This document shows positions 8,722 to 16,465 of a stretch of DNA of 64,000 bases, piece by piece. Source of the DNA: Paraburkholderia aromaticivorans (lineage in GTDB: Bacteria > Pseudomonadota > Gammaproteobacteria > Burkholderiales > Burkholderiaceae); contig NZ_CP051515.1 in NCBI RefSeq assembly GCF_012689525.1, forward strand, positions 1 to 64,000. The letters run 5' to 3'. Every line of letters starts with the position of its first letter. The stretch's first letter is position 1. The translations under genes and the position numbers were made by a program. Below the pieces are notes generated by a model, which was not told where the DNA came from, did not search any database, and was given only the letters and a program-made list of their open reading frames with translations.

Positions 8722-9167
8722 GGACGGCCCCGGTGGTGCGATCCTGCCTGTCGCATGTTTTTTCCTGGATCGTAGCGATTCATAAGCGGGTGGTTTTCCT
8801 CGCACTGTGGCTGAGCGCGTGCGCCATTCTCCCGCGAACGCTTGCGCAATCGAATCGGTATTGAACATAGGCCCAACCATAAGCGATGACCAGATGAGCT
8901 TAGTCGCACCGCGCGGGTGGTTATGACAACGACAATAGATTATTGCGAAAATGGAAATTACCAAGTAGCGGTGCTGGAAGTGCACTCCCGCGCAAGGCAT
9001 GTCCATCGCCGATGAAGGCTCGAAATTGCATCAGACGGCCGACCGGTTTATTTCAGGATTTGAAATAAAGTCTTATTGTCTTCGCTGTTTTTCAGTGGAC
9101 GCTCAGTCGATATTCTTCAGTCCATCGATCGCACCAGATCGCGAACCAAACGCTGAGGAGCCGCACC
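8722..9167. promoter_or_regulatory. Divergent intergenic region with a 9-bp inverted repeat
   Basis: 446 bp between the sigma factor (left, minus strand) and the secreted peptide gene (right, plus strand), noticeably more AT-rich than the flanking genes. It contains a perfect inverted repeat, TTTATTTCA at 9047-9055 and TGAAATAAA at 9061-9069, separated by five bases, about 100 bp before the peptide ATG. This could be an operator or promoter element. No gene is seen here. Confidence 0.5.
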
Positions 9168-9299
9168 ATGAAACGCATTCTTTCCGCCCTGATCGCTTCC
9201 GTCGCCCTGTTTGCAGCCGCTTCCGGCGCAGCTCACGCTGCCGCTCCGTCGCAATGCAACGGCCCGGCGTCGTACTGCAACGTGTTCTTCGGCAACTGA
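9168..9299 (+). CDS. Small secreted cysteine-containing peptide (43 aa)
   Basis: A 43-residue gene with a clear ribosome-binding site (GAGGAG seven bases before ATG) and a classic Sec signal: MKRILSALIASVALF, then ASGAAHA as the cleavage site. The predicted mature peptide is about 19 residues, APSQCNGPASYCNVFFGN, with two cysteines seven residues apart that could form a disulfide. A strong terminator follows 51 bp later, so it is a single-gene transcript. It faces the ECF sigma gene. The function is not recognised. Confidence 0.75.
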   Translation: MKRILSALIASVALFAAASGAAHAAAPSQCNGPASYCNVFFGN

Positions 9300-9350
9300 G
9301 CGGCTGACGGGCGCGGACCCGTCGACGAGGAAGTTTAAGAAGTCAAAAAG

Positions 9351-9380
9351 AAGGGCGCCGATAGTGGCGCCCTTTGCTTT
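9351..9380 (+). terminator. Intrinsic terminator after the secreted peptide gene
   Basis: A perfect 9-bp stem AAGGGCGCC / GGCGCCCTT with the six-base loop GATAGT, followed by a T-rich stretch (TTTGCTTTT). It ends the transcript of the 43-residue peptide. Confidence 0.85.
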
Positions 9381-9870
9381 TGAAGCAAAAAATCAGACCG
9401 GCTGCATGATGCTGGCGTGAGGTCTTCCGCGCAGCGCGACGACCGCCCAAATCAACGCGGCAAACGCCCTCGGCCAATAAAAATCCAGAAAAACACAGCC
9501 CAAGGGAAGTGGCACATTACACAAGCGGAAAACAATACCCGGCACTCCGAAGCAACACTCGCGCCCGGCACGCAAATGCGTTCAATGCTCACCCTACTAA
9601 CGTGTTACAGTGGGTCAACAGCTTGCAGTTCTCCTGCGCATCGCGCGCGGTCCCTGACGCAAACGCCTCGCATCACAGCGCCCTGAACTGAACAGGGTCC
9701 CTTCCTTCTACGCAGCTCCGCGGTGTCGTCAACCTGGCCTAATTGAAGCGGCCGTTCTTTACGCACATCGTCGATCAACACCACGTTTCGCTGGTACGCC
9801 GCGATCTGGCGGGCATTGCGCCCGACAACGAAGCCACGTTCCACGGAAGCCATCACCGGAGACGAGCATC
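9381..9870. other. Gene-free stretch
   Basis: About 490 bp with no supported gene. Short open frames on both strands lack ribosome-binding sites, family motifs and conserved composition. The right end should hold the promoter of the small-protein pair beginning at 9871. Confidence 0.5.
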
Positions 9871-10155
9871 ATGGGCAATACGATCAGAAGCTATCGAGGT
9901 CTTGAGATCTATCCGTTGGTGTATCCGCACCAGCCGAGCGGTCTCGATGGCATCCGCCACTACGATTCGGGCTTCGATGCCGCCGTGCGAATCTGCCGCC
10001 GCGGCACCGACGACACAATGACCAGCAGCCGCGTGTTTCGCGTGCCGAGTCGTTCACCGTTCGGCGCGGCCGGCGACGCGCGCATTGCTTCAACCAGCTA
10101 CGCAGAGCAGGTCATCGACGGCATGGTTGCCGGCCAGTCGATCGTTGGACTCTGA
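9871..10155 (+). CDS. Conserved-looking small protein (94 aa), first of a coupled pair
   Basis: A 94-residue soluble protein, MGNTIRSYRGLEIYPLVYPHQP at the start, with GGAGAC about nine bases before the ATG. Features are a tyrosine-rich N-terminus, FDAAVRICRRG and a C-terminal YAEQVIDGMVAGQSI. It resembles small hypothetical proteins that are common in Burkholderia, but I cannot assign a function. Its TGA overlaps the next ATG by one base (TGATG), so the two genes are translationally coupled. Confidence 0.7.
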   Translation: MGNTIRSYRGLEIYPLVYPHQPSGLDGIRHYDSGFDAAVRICRRGTDDTMTSSRVFRVPSRSPFGAAGDARIASTSYAEQVIDGMVAGQSIVGL

Positions 10156-10436
10156 TGCGCGCGCCAATGGCAAGTCAAGCTTCCAGGCGCTCACAGGGCG
10201 CGAATCTTCCGGCGCTCACGGGCCGCGCGAACTATCAGGTGATGGCGTCGTCGCGCCGTACTTCGAGCGGCACTGTGCCGACGCTGAAAGTGATCCGCTT
10301 GAGCGACGAACGCGTGATCTACCCGTTCCAGGGGCACGCCGACATGCCCTTTTTCGAAGACGCCGAAGCGGCGCAGTCGTTCGCCGAAACCTACGGCTGG
10401 CAATTGGTGGATGGCGACATCGCGGTGCCGGAATGA
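10155..10436 (+). CDS. Conserved-looking small protein (93 aa), second of a coupled pair
   Basis: A 93-residue protein with a basic, low-complexity N-terminus and an ordered C-terminal half (TLKVIRLSDERVIYPFQGHADMPFFEDAEAAQSFAETYGW split across the region 42-82). It starts inside the stop codon of the upstream gene. No known domain is recognised. The pairing suggests the two products act together. Confidence 0.65.
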   Translation: MRAPMASQASRRSQGANLPALTGRANYQVMASSRRTSSGTVPTLKVIRLSDERVIYPFQGHADMPFFEDAEAAQSFAETYGWQLVDGDIAVPE

Positions 10437-10475
10437 CGCGCTGAATGCGGAGCGAGGCAATCTCGTGACGCAGGG

Positions 10476-10507
10476 GCACCAAGGCACCAAGGCAGCAAGG
10501 CAGCAAG
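10476..10507. repeat. Four-copy octamer tandem repeat
   Basis: Four tandem octamers, GCACCAAG twice and then GCAGCAAG twice, followed by a degenerate fifth unit (GCACAACG). It lies between the small-protein pair and the hydrophilic protein gene. Like the large repeat near parS it has an 8-bp period. Confidence 0.85.
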
Positions 10508-10611
10508 GCACAACGCCTCGCCTGAGTGGCTCGGCAAGTCGCCACCGCAAATCACCAAACGCCAGGCGCAGTGCGGCGGCGCAAGACAATAGGCCCCGCC
10601 GCTGCCGGCGA

Positions 10612-10818
10612 CTAAATCTTCCCGCCGCCATCCATGCCGCTACCGTGGCGCCACACTTCCTTGCCGCGTTCGGACAACTCGCCGCTGCTATGCAAGGCGT
10701 CCGCTTCCGTACCGTCGACGGCCATCTCGCCCCCGGCCTGTTCCTGTGCCCGCTGCTTTTGCTTCTTGCGAGCAGCGACCGCTTCGTCGTGGGATTTACC
10801 TGCGTAATTCGAAGTCAT
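10612..10818 (-). CDS. Small hydrophilic protein (68 aa)
   Basis: A 68-residue, highly charged and probably disordered protein beginning MTSNYAGKSHDEAVAARKKQKQ. GGAGG lies eight bases before the ATG at 10818, which is why this start was taken over one six codons upstream. It has no hydrophobic segment or cysteine. It is similar in character to small stress-associated hydrophilic proteins, but no family is recognised. Confidence 0.65.
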   Translation of the reverse strand: MTSNYAGKSHDEAVAARKKQKQRAQEQAGGEMAVDGTEADALHSSGELSERGKEVWRHGSGMDGGGKI

Positions 10819-11182
10819 GGCTCGATCCTCCATCAATTAGACGTGCTCGCGCGGCGCACCTCACCGGTCATTTATGCCTGACGCGTCGATTTCGGTCGGA
10901 ACAGGACAGTAGCAAACACCCGTTTGCCTCAAAACGTCCTAGGCCGAAAGAATGCTTGATTGACAAGGCAAAAGTACCAGTTATCCACAAGGTTATTCAG
11001 CGAATCTGTGGATAACTTTTGTGCGCATCAAAGTTATCCACCGCGCCCCACCCCGTCGTACTGCCTCAATAGTCCCGGCGCCGGTATTTTGGCGCCCGCC
11101 GTCCCCGCCCGCGTGGCTTTTGCCTATGATGGACAGTTCGTACCCTTTTGCGCCTCGAGCGCCCCACACAAGGAAGCGAATC
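10819..11182. other. Intergenic region holding a DnaA-box cluster
   Basis: 364 bp between the hydrophilic protein gene (minus) and the FMN reductase gene (plus). Apart from the promoters of these two genes, the notable content is three DnaA-like boxes at 10981-11042. No gene is supported. Confidence 0.6.
10981..11042. promoter_or_regulatory. Three-box DnaA-box cluster
   Basis: TTATCCACA (10981-10989, plus) and TGTGGATAA (11007-11015, the same box inverted) are perfect consensus DnaA boxes. TTATCCACC (11034-11042, plus) has one mismatch. Start-to-start spacing is 26 and 27 bp, about two and a half helical turns each, with alternating orientation. The sequence is certain; DnaA binding is inference. 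It might titrate or reactivate DnaA, or time a nearby gene. Confidence 0.7.
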
Positions 11183-11737
11183 ATGGCCCATCACATTGCA
11201 GTCGTCGTTGGCAGCTTGCGTCGAGAGTCGTTCAACCGGCAATTGGCGCAAGCCGTGATCTCGCTGGCGCCGTCGGACTTCACCTTCGAATTCATCGATA
11301 TCGGCTCATTGCCGCTCTACAGCCAGGACTACGACGCCGACTACCCGGAAGCTGGCAAGCACTTGAAGCAGCGCATTGAAGCGGCCGACGGCCTGCTGTT
11401 CGTCACCCCTGAATACAACCGCTCCATGCCCGGCGTGCTGAAAAACGCGCTCGATTGGGGTTCGCGGCCGTGGGGCACTAATTCCTGGCGCGGCAAACCC
11501 GGCGCCGTAATCGGCACGTCGCTGGGCGCGACCGGCACGGCGTTGGCGCAACAGCATCTGCGCAATGTGCTGGCGTATCTCGATGTCGCGGTGCTCGGTC
11601 AACCCGAGGTGTTCATCAAGCACGATGCGGCGGTCATCAACGAAAAAGGCGAGATCCTCAACGACGGTACGCGCAAGTTTCTACAGTCTTTCGTCGATCG
11701 CTACGCTGCGTGGGTCAAGCACCGGGGCGCTGCTTGA
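11183..11737 (+). CDS. NAD(P)H-dependent FMN reductase
   Basis: A 184-residue flavodoxin-fold reductase of the NADPH-dependent FMN reductase family (ChrR/YieF-like). The phosphate-binding loop is GSLRRESFNRQLA near residues 9-21, and the flavin-site motif TPEYNRSMPGVLKNALDW lies near 75-92. It would reduce FMN, quinones or metal oxyanions in the cytoplasm. The ATG 11183 was chosen for the family start MAHHIAVVVGSLR; the in-frame upstream extension has no homology. It stands alone, about 140 bp downstream of the DnaA-box cluster. Confidence 0.88.
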   Translation: MAHHIAVVVGSLRRESFNRQLAQAVISLAPSDFTFEFIDIGSLPLYSQDYDADYPEAGKHLKQRIEAADGLLFVTPEYNRSMPGVLKNALDWGSRPWGTNSWRGKPGAVIGTSLGATGTALAQQHLRNVLAYLDVAVLGQPEVFIKHDAAVINEKGEILNDGTRKFLQSFVDRYAAWVKHRGAA

Positions 11738-11794
11738 CGCGGCCGGCCTGGTAGCAGCGCGGTACAGAAGCGAGCCGATCAAACGACTCAACGC

Positions 11795-11826
11795 GGCGGC
11801 ATGCCGTGACCTCACGGCCTGCCGCC
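11795..11826. terminator. Hairpin between convergent genes
   Basis: A 15-bp stem (11795-11809 pairing with 11812-11826, one mismatch) in the gap between the FMN reductase and the stress-protein gene, which converge. There is no strong T-run, so termination efficiency is uncertain. Confidence 0.5.
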
Positions 11827-11842
11827 ACGAACGCTTTCACGC

Positions 11843-12877
11843 TCAGACGTGATGATGTCCCGTCACCCGCTCCCAGCCGTGACGTACGGCTAGCTTAAAA
11901 CGCTCCCACGTGCTGTCCGGCGACGTGCTTTCCCAATGGCGCCGTGCTTCCGGTTCCACGTCGTCCCAAGGCTGGTCGCGATAGCGCATGTCCTTGCCGA
12001 TCTCCGCGCCATAGCGGTAGGCCGGCACATAGTCTTCGTAACGTGCGTTTTCGGCGGCGTACTGCTCGTCGTAGTGCGCGCGGAAATCTTCCTCGTACTC
12101 GAGATACTCGTTCGGCATCTGAGCGCCTAAACCGGCGGTCGGCTGACCCGCTTCGGAAACGACTTCGGACGGCCGCATGATCGCGCCCGAACCCGGCATC
12201 GAGCCTGCGGCGATCGCGCTACGGCCCACGTCGCCGACCAGCGGATCTGTCACCGGTTCGTTGACCGGATCCATCACAGGTCGCTCGCTGAGAGGCGGCG
12301 GCACGAACGGCTCGGCGTCGGTGCTGCCCGGCGGCACCATGTATCTCGGCTCAGCCATCGTGGCAGGCCGTGCAGGCGCAGCCGCGTCCGCAGCGGCTGC
12401 GCCTGCGGCCTGCGTCGACACGCTCGATGTACGCGGCGTGCCGGGCATCACGGCGCCGATGCCAAGCTCATCGAGGACAGAATGCTCGCGCCCGGTTTCG
12501 TCGATTGGCGCGTCCCAATCGGGTGCGCGTTCGCCGATGTCGGTCGCGCCCAGTCTCGTCAAGGTAGTGCGAGCGAGGTCCGCATGGGCTTCACTCACCG
12601 CGTTGACGCACACCAGCACGGCGCCGCGGCGTACAGCCTCGGCGTAGCGCGCTGTTTCCGGCGCACGTGGACCGCTTGCAAACAGGCTCGACAGGAAGCG
12701 TTCGATATTTGCCAGCACACCCGAACTGGCAACTTCGTCGGTCGCGGAACCAACCGACGGTTCCGGATTCGCCTGCAATTCGATCGTCTCGCGGCCGAAA
12801 CCGGTTTGGACAAGCGTGTCGCGCGCAGCTTCCGCTTGAGCATAGGTGTCGAATAAACCAATCACGGTGTGTCGCAT
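11843..12877 (-). CDS. General stress protein 17M-like protein
   Basis: A 344-residue protein. Residues 1-105 (MRHTVIGLFDTYAQAEAARDTL...) resemble the general stress protein 17M / YflT-type domain. A long Pro/Ala-rich linker (about 150-250) follows, then an acidic and aromatic C-terminal domain (about 265-344, EYEEDFRAHYDEQY, RYGAEIGKDMRY, HWESTSPDSTWERFKLAVRHGW) that recurs in proteobacterial stress proteins. GGGAGAC precedes the ATG at 12877. It is soluble, with no signal peptide. Likely induced by stress, but the biochemical role is unknown. Confidence 0.75.
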   Translation of the reverse strand: MRHTVIGLFDTYAQAEAARDTLVQTGFGRETIELQANPEPSVGSATDEVASSGVLANIERFLSSLFASGPRAPETARYAEAVRRGAVLVCVNAVSEAHADLARTTLTRLGATDIGERAPDWDAPIDETGREHSVLDELGIGAVMPGTPRTSSVSTQAAGAAAADAAAPARPATMAEPRYMVPPGSTDAEPFVPPPLSERPVMDPVNEPVTDPLVGDVGRSAIAAGSMPGSGAIMRPSEVVSEAGQPTAGLGAQMPNEYLEYEEDFRAHYDEQYAAENARYEDYVPAYRYGAEIGKDMRYRDQPWDDVEPEARRHWESTSPDSTWERFKLAVRHGWERVTGHHHV

Positions 12878-13020
12878 GGCTGTCTCCCGACGTATTGAGG
12901 CACAACGGACGACGCGCCAACGCGCCGCCCTCCCTGCCCCGGTACACCGCAACGTTCATGCCGGGCCCGTGCGGCGGGCCTGCACGCCTGCTGGCGCCTA
13001 CCCGCGCGCGGCGTCGGCGA

Positions 13021-13054
13021 AAAAAGCGCGGCATACCGCCGCCGCGCTTTTACA
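13021..13054 (-). terminator. Intrinsic terminator of the sensor kinase gene
   Basis: An 11-bp stem, AAAAGCGCGGC and GCCGCGCTTTT, with an 8-base loop. A-runs on the left and T-runs on the right make it functional in both directions. It lies just downstream of the sensor kinase on the minus strand. Confidence 0.8.
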
Positions 13055-13101
13055 ACCACCGGTAAATGCCAGACTTGGGTCCACGCCCGCCAGCGCCGGC
13101 C

Positions 13102-15384
13102 TTACTCCGCCGGATGCGCCGCCGGGTCGGCGCCGGTCTGCGTCAGATCGCGCTGGATCGTTTGCAGGAGTTCTTCCAGCAAACCGATATCGAACGGCTT
13201 GGAGAGGACGCGCACGTCGACGTGGCGCGCCCGATCGAGTTCTTCCGCGTAGCCGGTGACCAGAATGACCGGCAGTTTGGTGTCGAATGCGAGCACCGCC
13301 TCGGCCAGATCGATGCCGTTCAAGGTGCCGGGCATATGAATGTCGGACAGCACCAGATCGAACGGCAGCGGTTCGCCGGTGCGCGCTTGCCGCGCGTGGG
13401 CGTCGTCGAACAGGCGCAGCGCGGTGTCGGCGTTAAAGACGCACGTGACCTGATGGCCCATCATCTGAAGCAGGGCTTCGGTGCCGGCGGCCACTTCCTC
13501 GTTGTCCTCGACCAGCAGAATGCGCAAGCCCGGCGGCGCGCCGCTCTCCTCGGTGCCGGATTCCGACGGTCCGTCGACCTCCGGCGCAGCCGTGGCGCGC
13601 GGCAGATAGAGACGCACAGACGTGCCCGCGCCGACTGCGCTGTCGATCGCGGCGAGGCCGCCGGAGCGCTCGCAGAACGCGAAAACCTGCGGCAAGCCGA
13701 GGCCCGTGCCCATGCCTTTCGGCTTGGTCGTGAACAGCGGTTCGAAGGCGCGCGCGAGCACGTCGGGCGCCATGCCCGCGCCGGTATCTTCGAGTGACAG
13801 TTGCACGAAGTCGCCGGTCAGCGGAAAGCCGTCTTCGTGCCGGAAATGGATGTTGGTGGCGCGCACCGTGAAGCGCCCGCCGTTGGGCATGGCGTCGCGC
13901 GCGTTCACCGCGACGTTGATGAGCGCCAGCTCCAGTTCGGCGACGTCGACGCGCATCGGCCAGATCTCGACGCCGATATCGATCACCAGCGACACCTTCG
14001 CGCCGAGCGAGGCGCGCAGCAACTCGCGGCACGCCGGCAGCCAGCGTTCGAGCGACAGCGTCTCGTTGCGCAGCGGCTGCTTGCGCGCCACGCCGAGCAA
14101 TTGCCGCGTAAGCGACTGGCCGCTCTTGAGCGCCCGCTCCATCGCCGACAATTCGCGGTCCAGACCCGCTACGCCGCGCCGCCGCGCGATCTGCACGTTG
14201 GCCGAGAGGATCATCAGCAGATTGTTGAAATCGTGCGCGACGCTGCCGACTAGCGTGCCCAGGGCCTCCATCTTGCGCGACTGACGATACGCCGATTCGA
14301 TCGAGCGGCGCATGGACGCTTCGGCCTGCCAGCGCTCCCACGCTTCCTGTTCGGCGCCGAGGCGGCGCAGCGACAACCAGATCACGCACCATAGCGCAAT
14401 GGACGGCGTGAACATCGACAGGATCAGCACGCCGAGGTGCCGGTACCACGCGGCCCAGATCGCCGAGGCACGATAGCCGCACACCACGTACACGGGATAC
14501 GAGCCGACGTGGCGGAACGCGAGGATCAGATCTTCGCCGTCGACGTTCGAATGCATGCGCACCACGCCGGCCCGCCGTCCCTGCGCGAGGGCTTCGGCGA
14601 ACGGCGTTTGCGGGGCCATGGCGTTGGGCTCGCGCGGCGTGCGCGGATAGTGCGCGAGGATCGAACCGTCCGTGCGCACGAGGCTCATGGTCATCGGCGT
14701 GCTGCTGTTGCCGCCGAGCAGTTCGCGGTAGAACGCGTCGAAATAGCTCGGCCGCAGCGCGACGGAGACCACGCCGGCGAACGAGCCGTCGGCGCCGGGC
14801 CGTTCGACGCCCATGTTGAACACCTGTTCGCCGGCCACGTGTCCCGTCATCACCTTCGACACATGCTCGAGATCCTTGCCGTCGCGAATGCCGATGAAAT
14901 CCTCACGCTCGCCGACCGAGATGGCCGGCGACGGCAGGTAGCGGCTGCTGGCGAGCAAGGCGCCGTCGCGCCCGAAGATCGACACGGCGGCCACTTGCGG
15001 ATAGCCGCCGCCCATGACGCGCAGCTTCTCGTGAATGGCGGCTTCACGGGCGCGAATACCGTCGTCGTCCAGTCCCTCGGTCAGATCGACGATGCGCGCG
15101 TCGAGCGTCTCGTTCATGTCGAACACTTTCAGCGCGTGTTCTTCGGCGATCCGCACGGTGCGCAGCGTCATGTCGGTGGCGTCGGCATCGCGCGTGCGCA
15201 GATCGCTAATGGCCATGGCCGCGACATACGCGCAAGGCAGGACGATCGCCACGATCAGCAGCGCGATCAGCGTAATGCGCCGCACATGGAAATTCTGTTC
15301 CGGCACGGCGGGGAACAACGCCTCATTCTGCCGGCTAGCGGCAAGGCGGCTCGCGGGCGGCGGTTCGAACCGGTCTGGTGTCAT
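13102..15384 (-). CDS. Hybrid sensor histidine kinase with receiver domain
   Basis: A 760-residue membrane hybrid kinase. Transmembrane segments at about 35-58 and 317-340 bracket a periplasmic double-Cache-like sensor. The cytoplasmic part has a HisKA-like H-box (GSVAHDFNNLL near 388-398), an N-box region (NVAVNARDAMPNGG), G-boxes (DTGAGMAP, GMGTGLGL) and, from about 625, a receiver domain with LVEDNEE, the phospho-acceptor in LSDIHMPG and the K of VLSKPFD. It should sense an extracellular ligand and relay phosphate internally. No cognate DNA-binding regulator is adjacent; the single-domain receiver gene at 16097 is a possible partner. Confidence 0.88.
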   Translation of the reverse strand: MTPDRFEPPPASRLAASRQNEALFPAVPEQNFHVRRITLIALLIVAIVLPCAYVAAMAISDLRTRDADATDMTLRTVRIAEEHALKVFDMNETLDARIVDLTEGLDDDGIRAREAAIHEKLRVMGGGYPQVAAVSIFGRDGALLASSRYLPSPAISVGEREDFIGIRDGKDLEHVSKVMTGHVAGEQVFNMGVERPGADGSFAGVVSVALRPSYFDAFYRELLGGNSSTPMTMSLVRTDGSILAHYPRTPREPNAMAPQTPFAEALAQGRRAGVVRMHSNVDGEDLILAFRHVGSYPVYVVCGYRASAIWAAWYRHLGVLILSMFTPSIALWCVIWLSLRRLGAEQEAWERWQAEASMRRSIESAYRQSRKMEALGTLVGSVAHDFNNLLMILSANVQIARRRGVAGLDRELSAMERALKSGQSLTRQLLGVARKQPLRNETLSLERWLPACRELLRASLGAKVSLVIDIGVEIWPMRVDVAELELALINVAVNARDAMPNGGRFTVRATNIHFRHEDGFPLTGDFVQLSLEDTGAGMAPDVLARAFEPLFTTKPKGMGTGLGLPQVFAFCERSGGLAAIDSAVGAGTSVRLYLPRATAAPEVDGPSESGTEESGAPPGLRILLVEDNEEVAAGTEALLQMMGHQVTCVFNADTALRLFDDAHARQARTGEPLPFDLVLSDIHMPGTLNGIDLAEAVLAFDTKLPVILVTGYAEELDRARHVDVRVLSKPFDIGLLEELLQTIQRDLTQTGADPAAHPAE

Positions 15385-16096
15385 TGTCGATAAAGCGAAG
15401 GTCGTTCGGGACGCAGAGGCCAGGAGTCAGCATCATACGAGAAGCATAGACACGGAGCGGCAGTAGAAGTTACCCGCGGCAAACGGACCGCCTTGAGGCC
15501 ACTGTCGGGCCGCCGCGACCCGCGACTCAATTGTCTGCTTTTAAAACAGCGACGAATCGAGAAGCGCAAACGTACACAAAAGGATGGAAGCAGGAGAATT
15601 CCTTCCGAATCTACCAAAACATTTCTATAAATAGTATTTAATGGGAAAATCTCTTTAATGAAAGTGAAATTGGCGAGTTGCCTTTCCGCCGTTTTACTTC
15701 GAAAATCGGCGCCATGATAAAAATGCGTCCGCCATGTTCGGACGCATCTGCCGCGAGGGCACCCAGCCAAACCACGCGTACCACGCGTGGCGGAAGGCGC
15801 TCGCGGAATCACGTGCGCGGCAAGGGACCAGCCCGATCCACGAAGCCGCGCGGATTCATCTACGGGGTAGGCTCGAACATGCCGGTCATCGCCGTCGTCC
15901 ACCGTGCGCGTACGCTCTCAGGCGTGCCCACCGGTTCCGCCCATCGCGCCTCGCCGCGTGCGCTCCCCGCTCGCCTGCAATCCGCATTTCAGCAAGCTTC
16001 AGCCCACTTTGCCGTTGGTCGACAGACTTCGCGCTAAAGAATCCGCCTCGATCCGCCGTTAACGCGAATGAGCTAATTCCGCTTTCCGACCCGCCC
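15385..16096. other. Gene-free divergent region with AT-rich core and a minus-strand terminator
   Basis: 712 bp between the sensor kinase (minus) and the receiver gene (plus). An AT-rich core at about 15600-15670 probably carries the kinase promoter. At 15717-15747 a hairpin is followed on the minus strand by a T-run. Nearby, CCACGCGT occurs twice in tandem around 15772-15790, including the palindrome CCACGCGTGG. No protein gene is supported. Confidence 0.5.
15717..15747 (-). terminator. Orphan minus-strand terminator
   Basis: A perfect 9-bp inverted repeat, ATGCGTCCG (15723-15731) and CGGACGCAT (15739-15747). Read on the minus strand it is followed by a run of T. No annotated minus-strand gene ends here, so it may close a small RNA or a leader transcript. 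Confidence 0.55.
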
Positions 16097-16465
16097 ATGC
16101 CTTTGCCAATTGTGATCGCCGACGATTCGTTGCTTGCCCGCAAGGTGCTCACCAAGGCATTGCCGCCGGACTGGGAGGTCGACGTGTCTTACGCATCGAA
16201 CGGGCGCGAAGCGCTCGCTCTGTATCGTGAAGGCAAAGCGTCGGTCATGTTCCTCGACCTGACCATGCCGGACATGACCGGCTATCAGGTGCTGGAAGCG
16301 CTGCAGCACGAGGATCTGAATACCTTCGTCATCGTCGTCTCCGCCGATGTTCAGCCGATGGCCCAGTCGCGCGTGCGCGCGCTCGGCGCCGCGGCGTTCA
16401 TCGCCAAGCCCGTGACGCCCGAGGCGGTACTACCCATCCTCAAGGAGTACGGGTTGTATGTCTGA
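16097..16465 (+). CDS. Single-domain response regulator (CheY-like)
   Basis: A 122-residue stand-alone receiver. The acidic pair is in VIADDSLLARKVL, the phospho-acceptor aspartate in MFLDLTMPDMTGYQVL near residue 55, the conserved Ser in VVSADVQPMAQ and the Lys in FIAKPVTPE near 105. It has no output domain. It overlaps the following CheC-like gene by 8 bases and heads a three-gene operon with that phosphatase and a diguanylate cyclase, which points to a phospho-signal gating c-di-GMP synthesis. Confidence 0.9.
   Translation: MPLPIVIADDSLLARKVLTKALPPDWEVDVSYASNGREALALYREGKASVMFLDLTMPDMTGYQVLEALQHEDLNTFVIVVSADVQPMAQSRVRALGAAAFIAKPVTPEAVLPILKEYGLYV

Noticed and set aside
9381..9870. Short frames on both strands after the peptide terminator
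   Set aside because: None has a ribosome-binding site, a signal sequence or a recognisable fold pattern.
15734..16096. Upstream extension of the receiver gene (about 120 codons)
   Set aside because: The CheY-like fold starts at MPLPIVIADDS; the extension is Arg/Ala-rich and crosses an inverted repeat.
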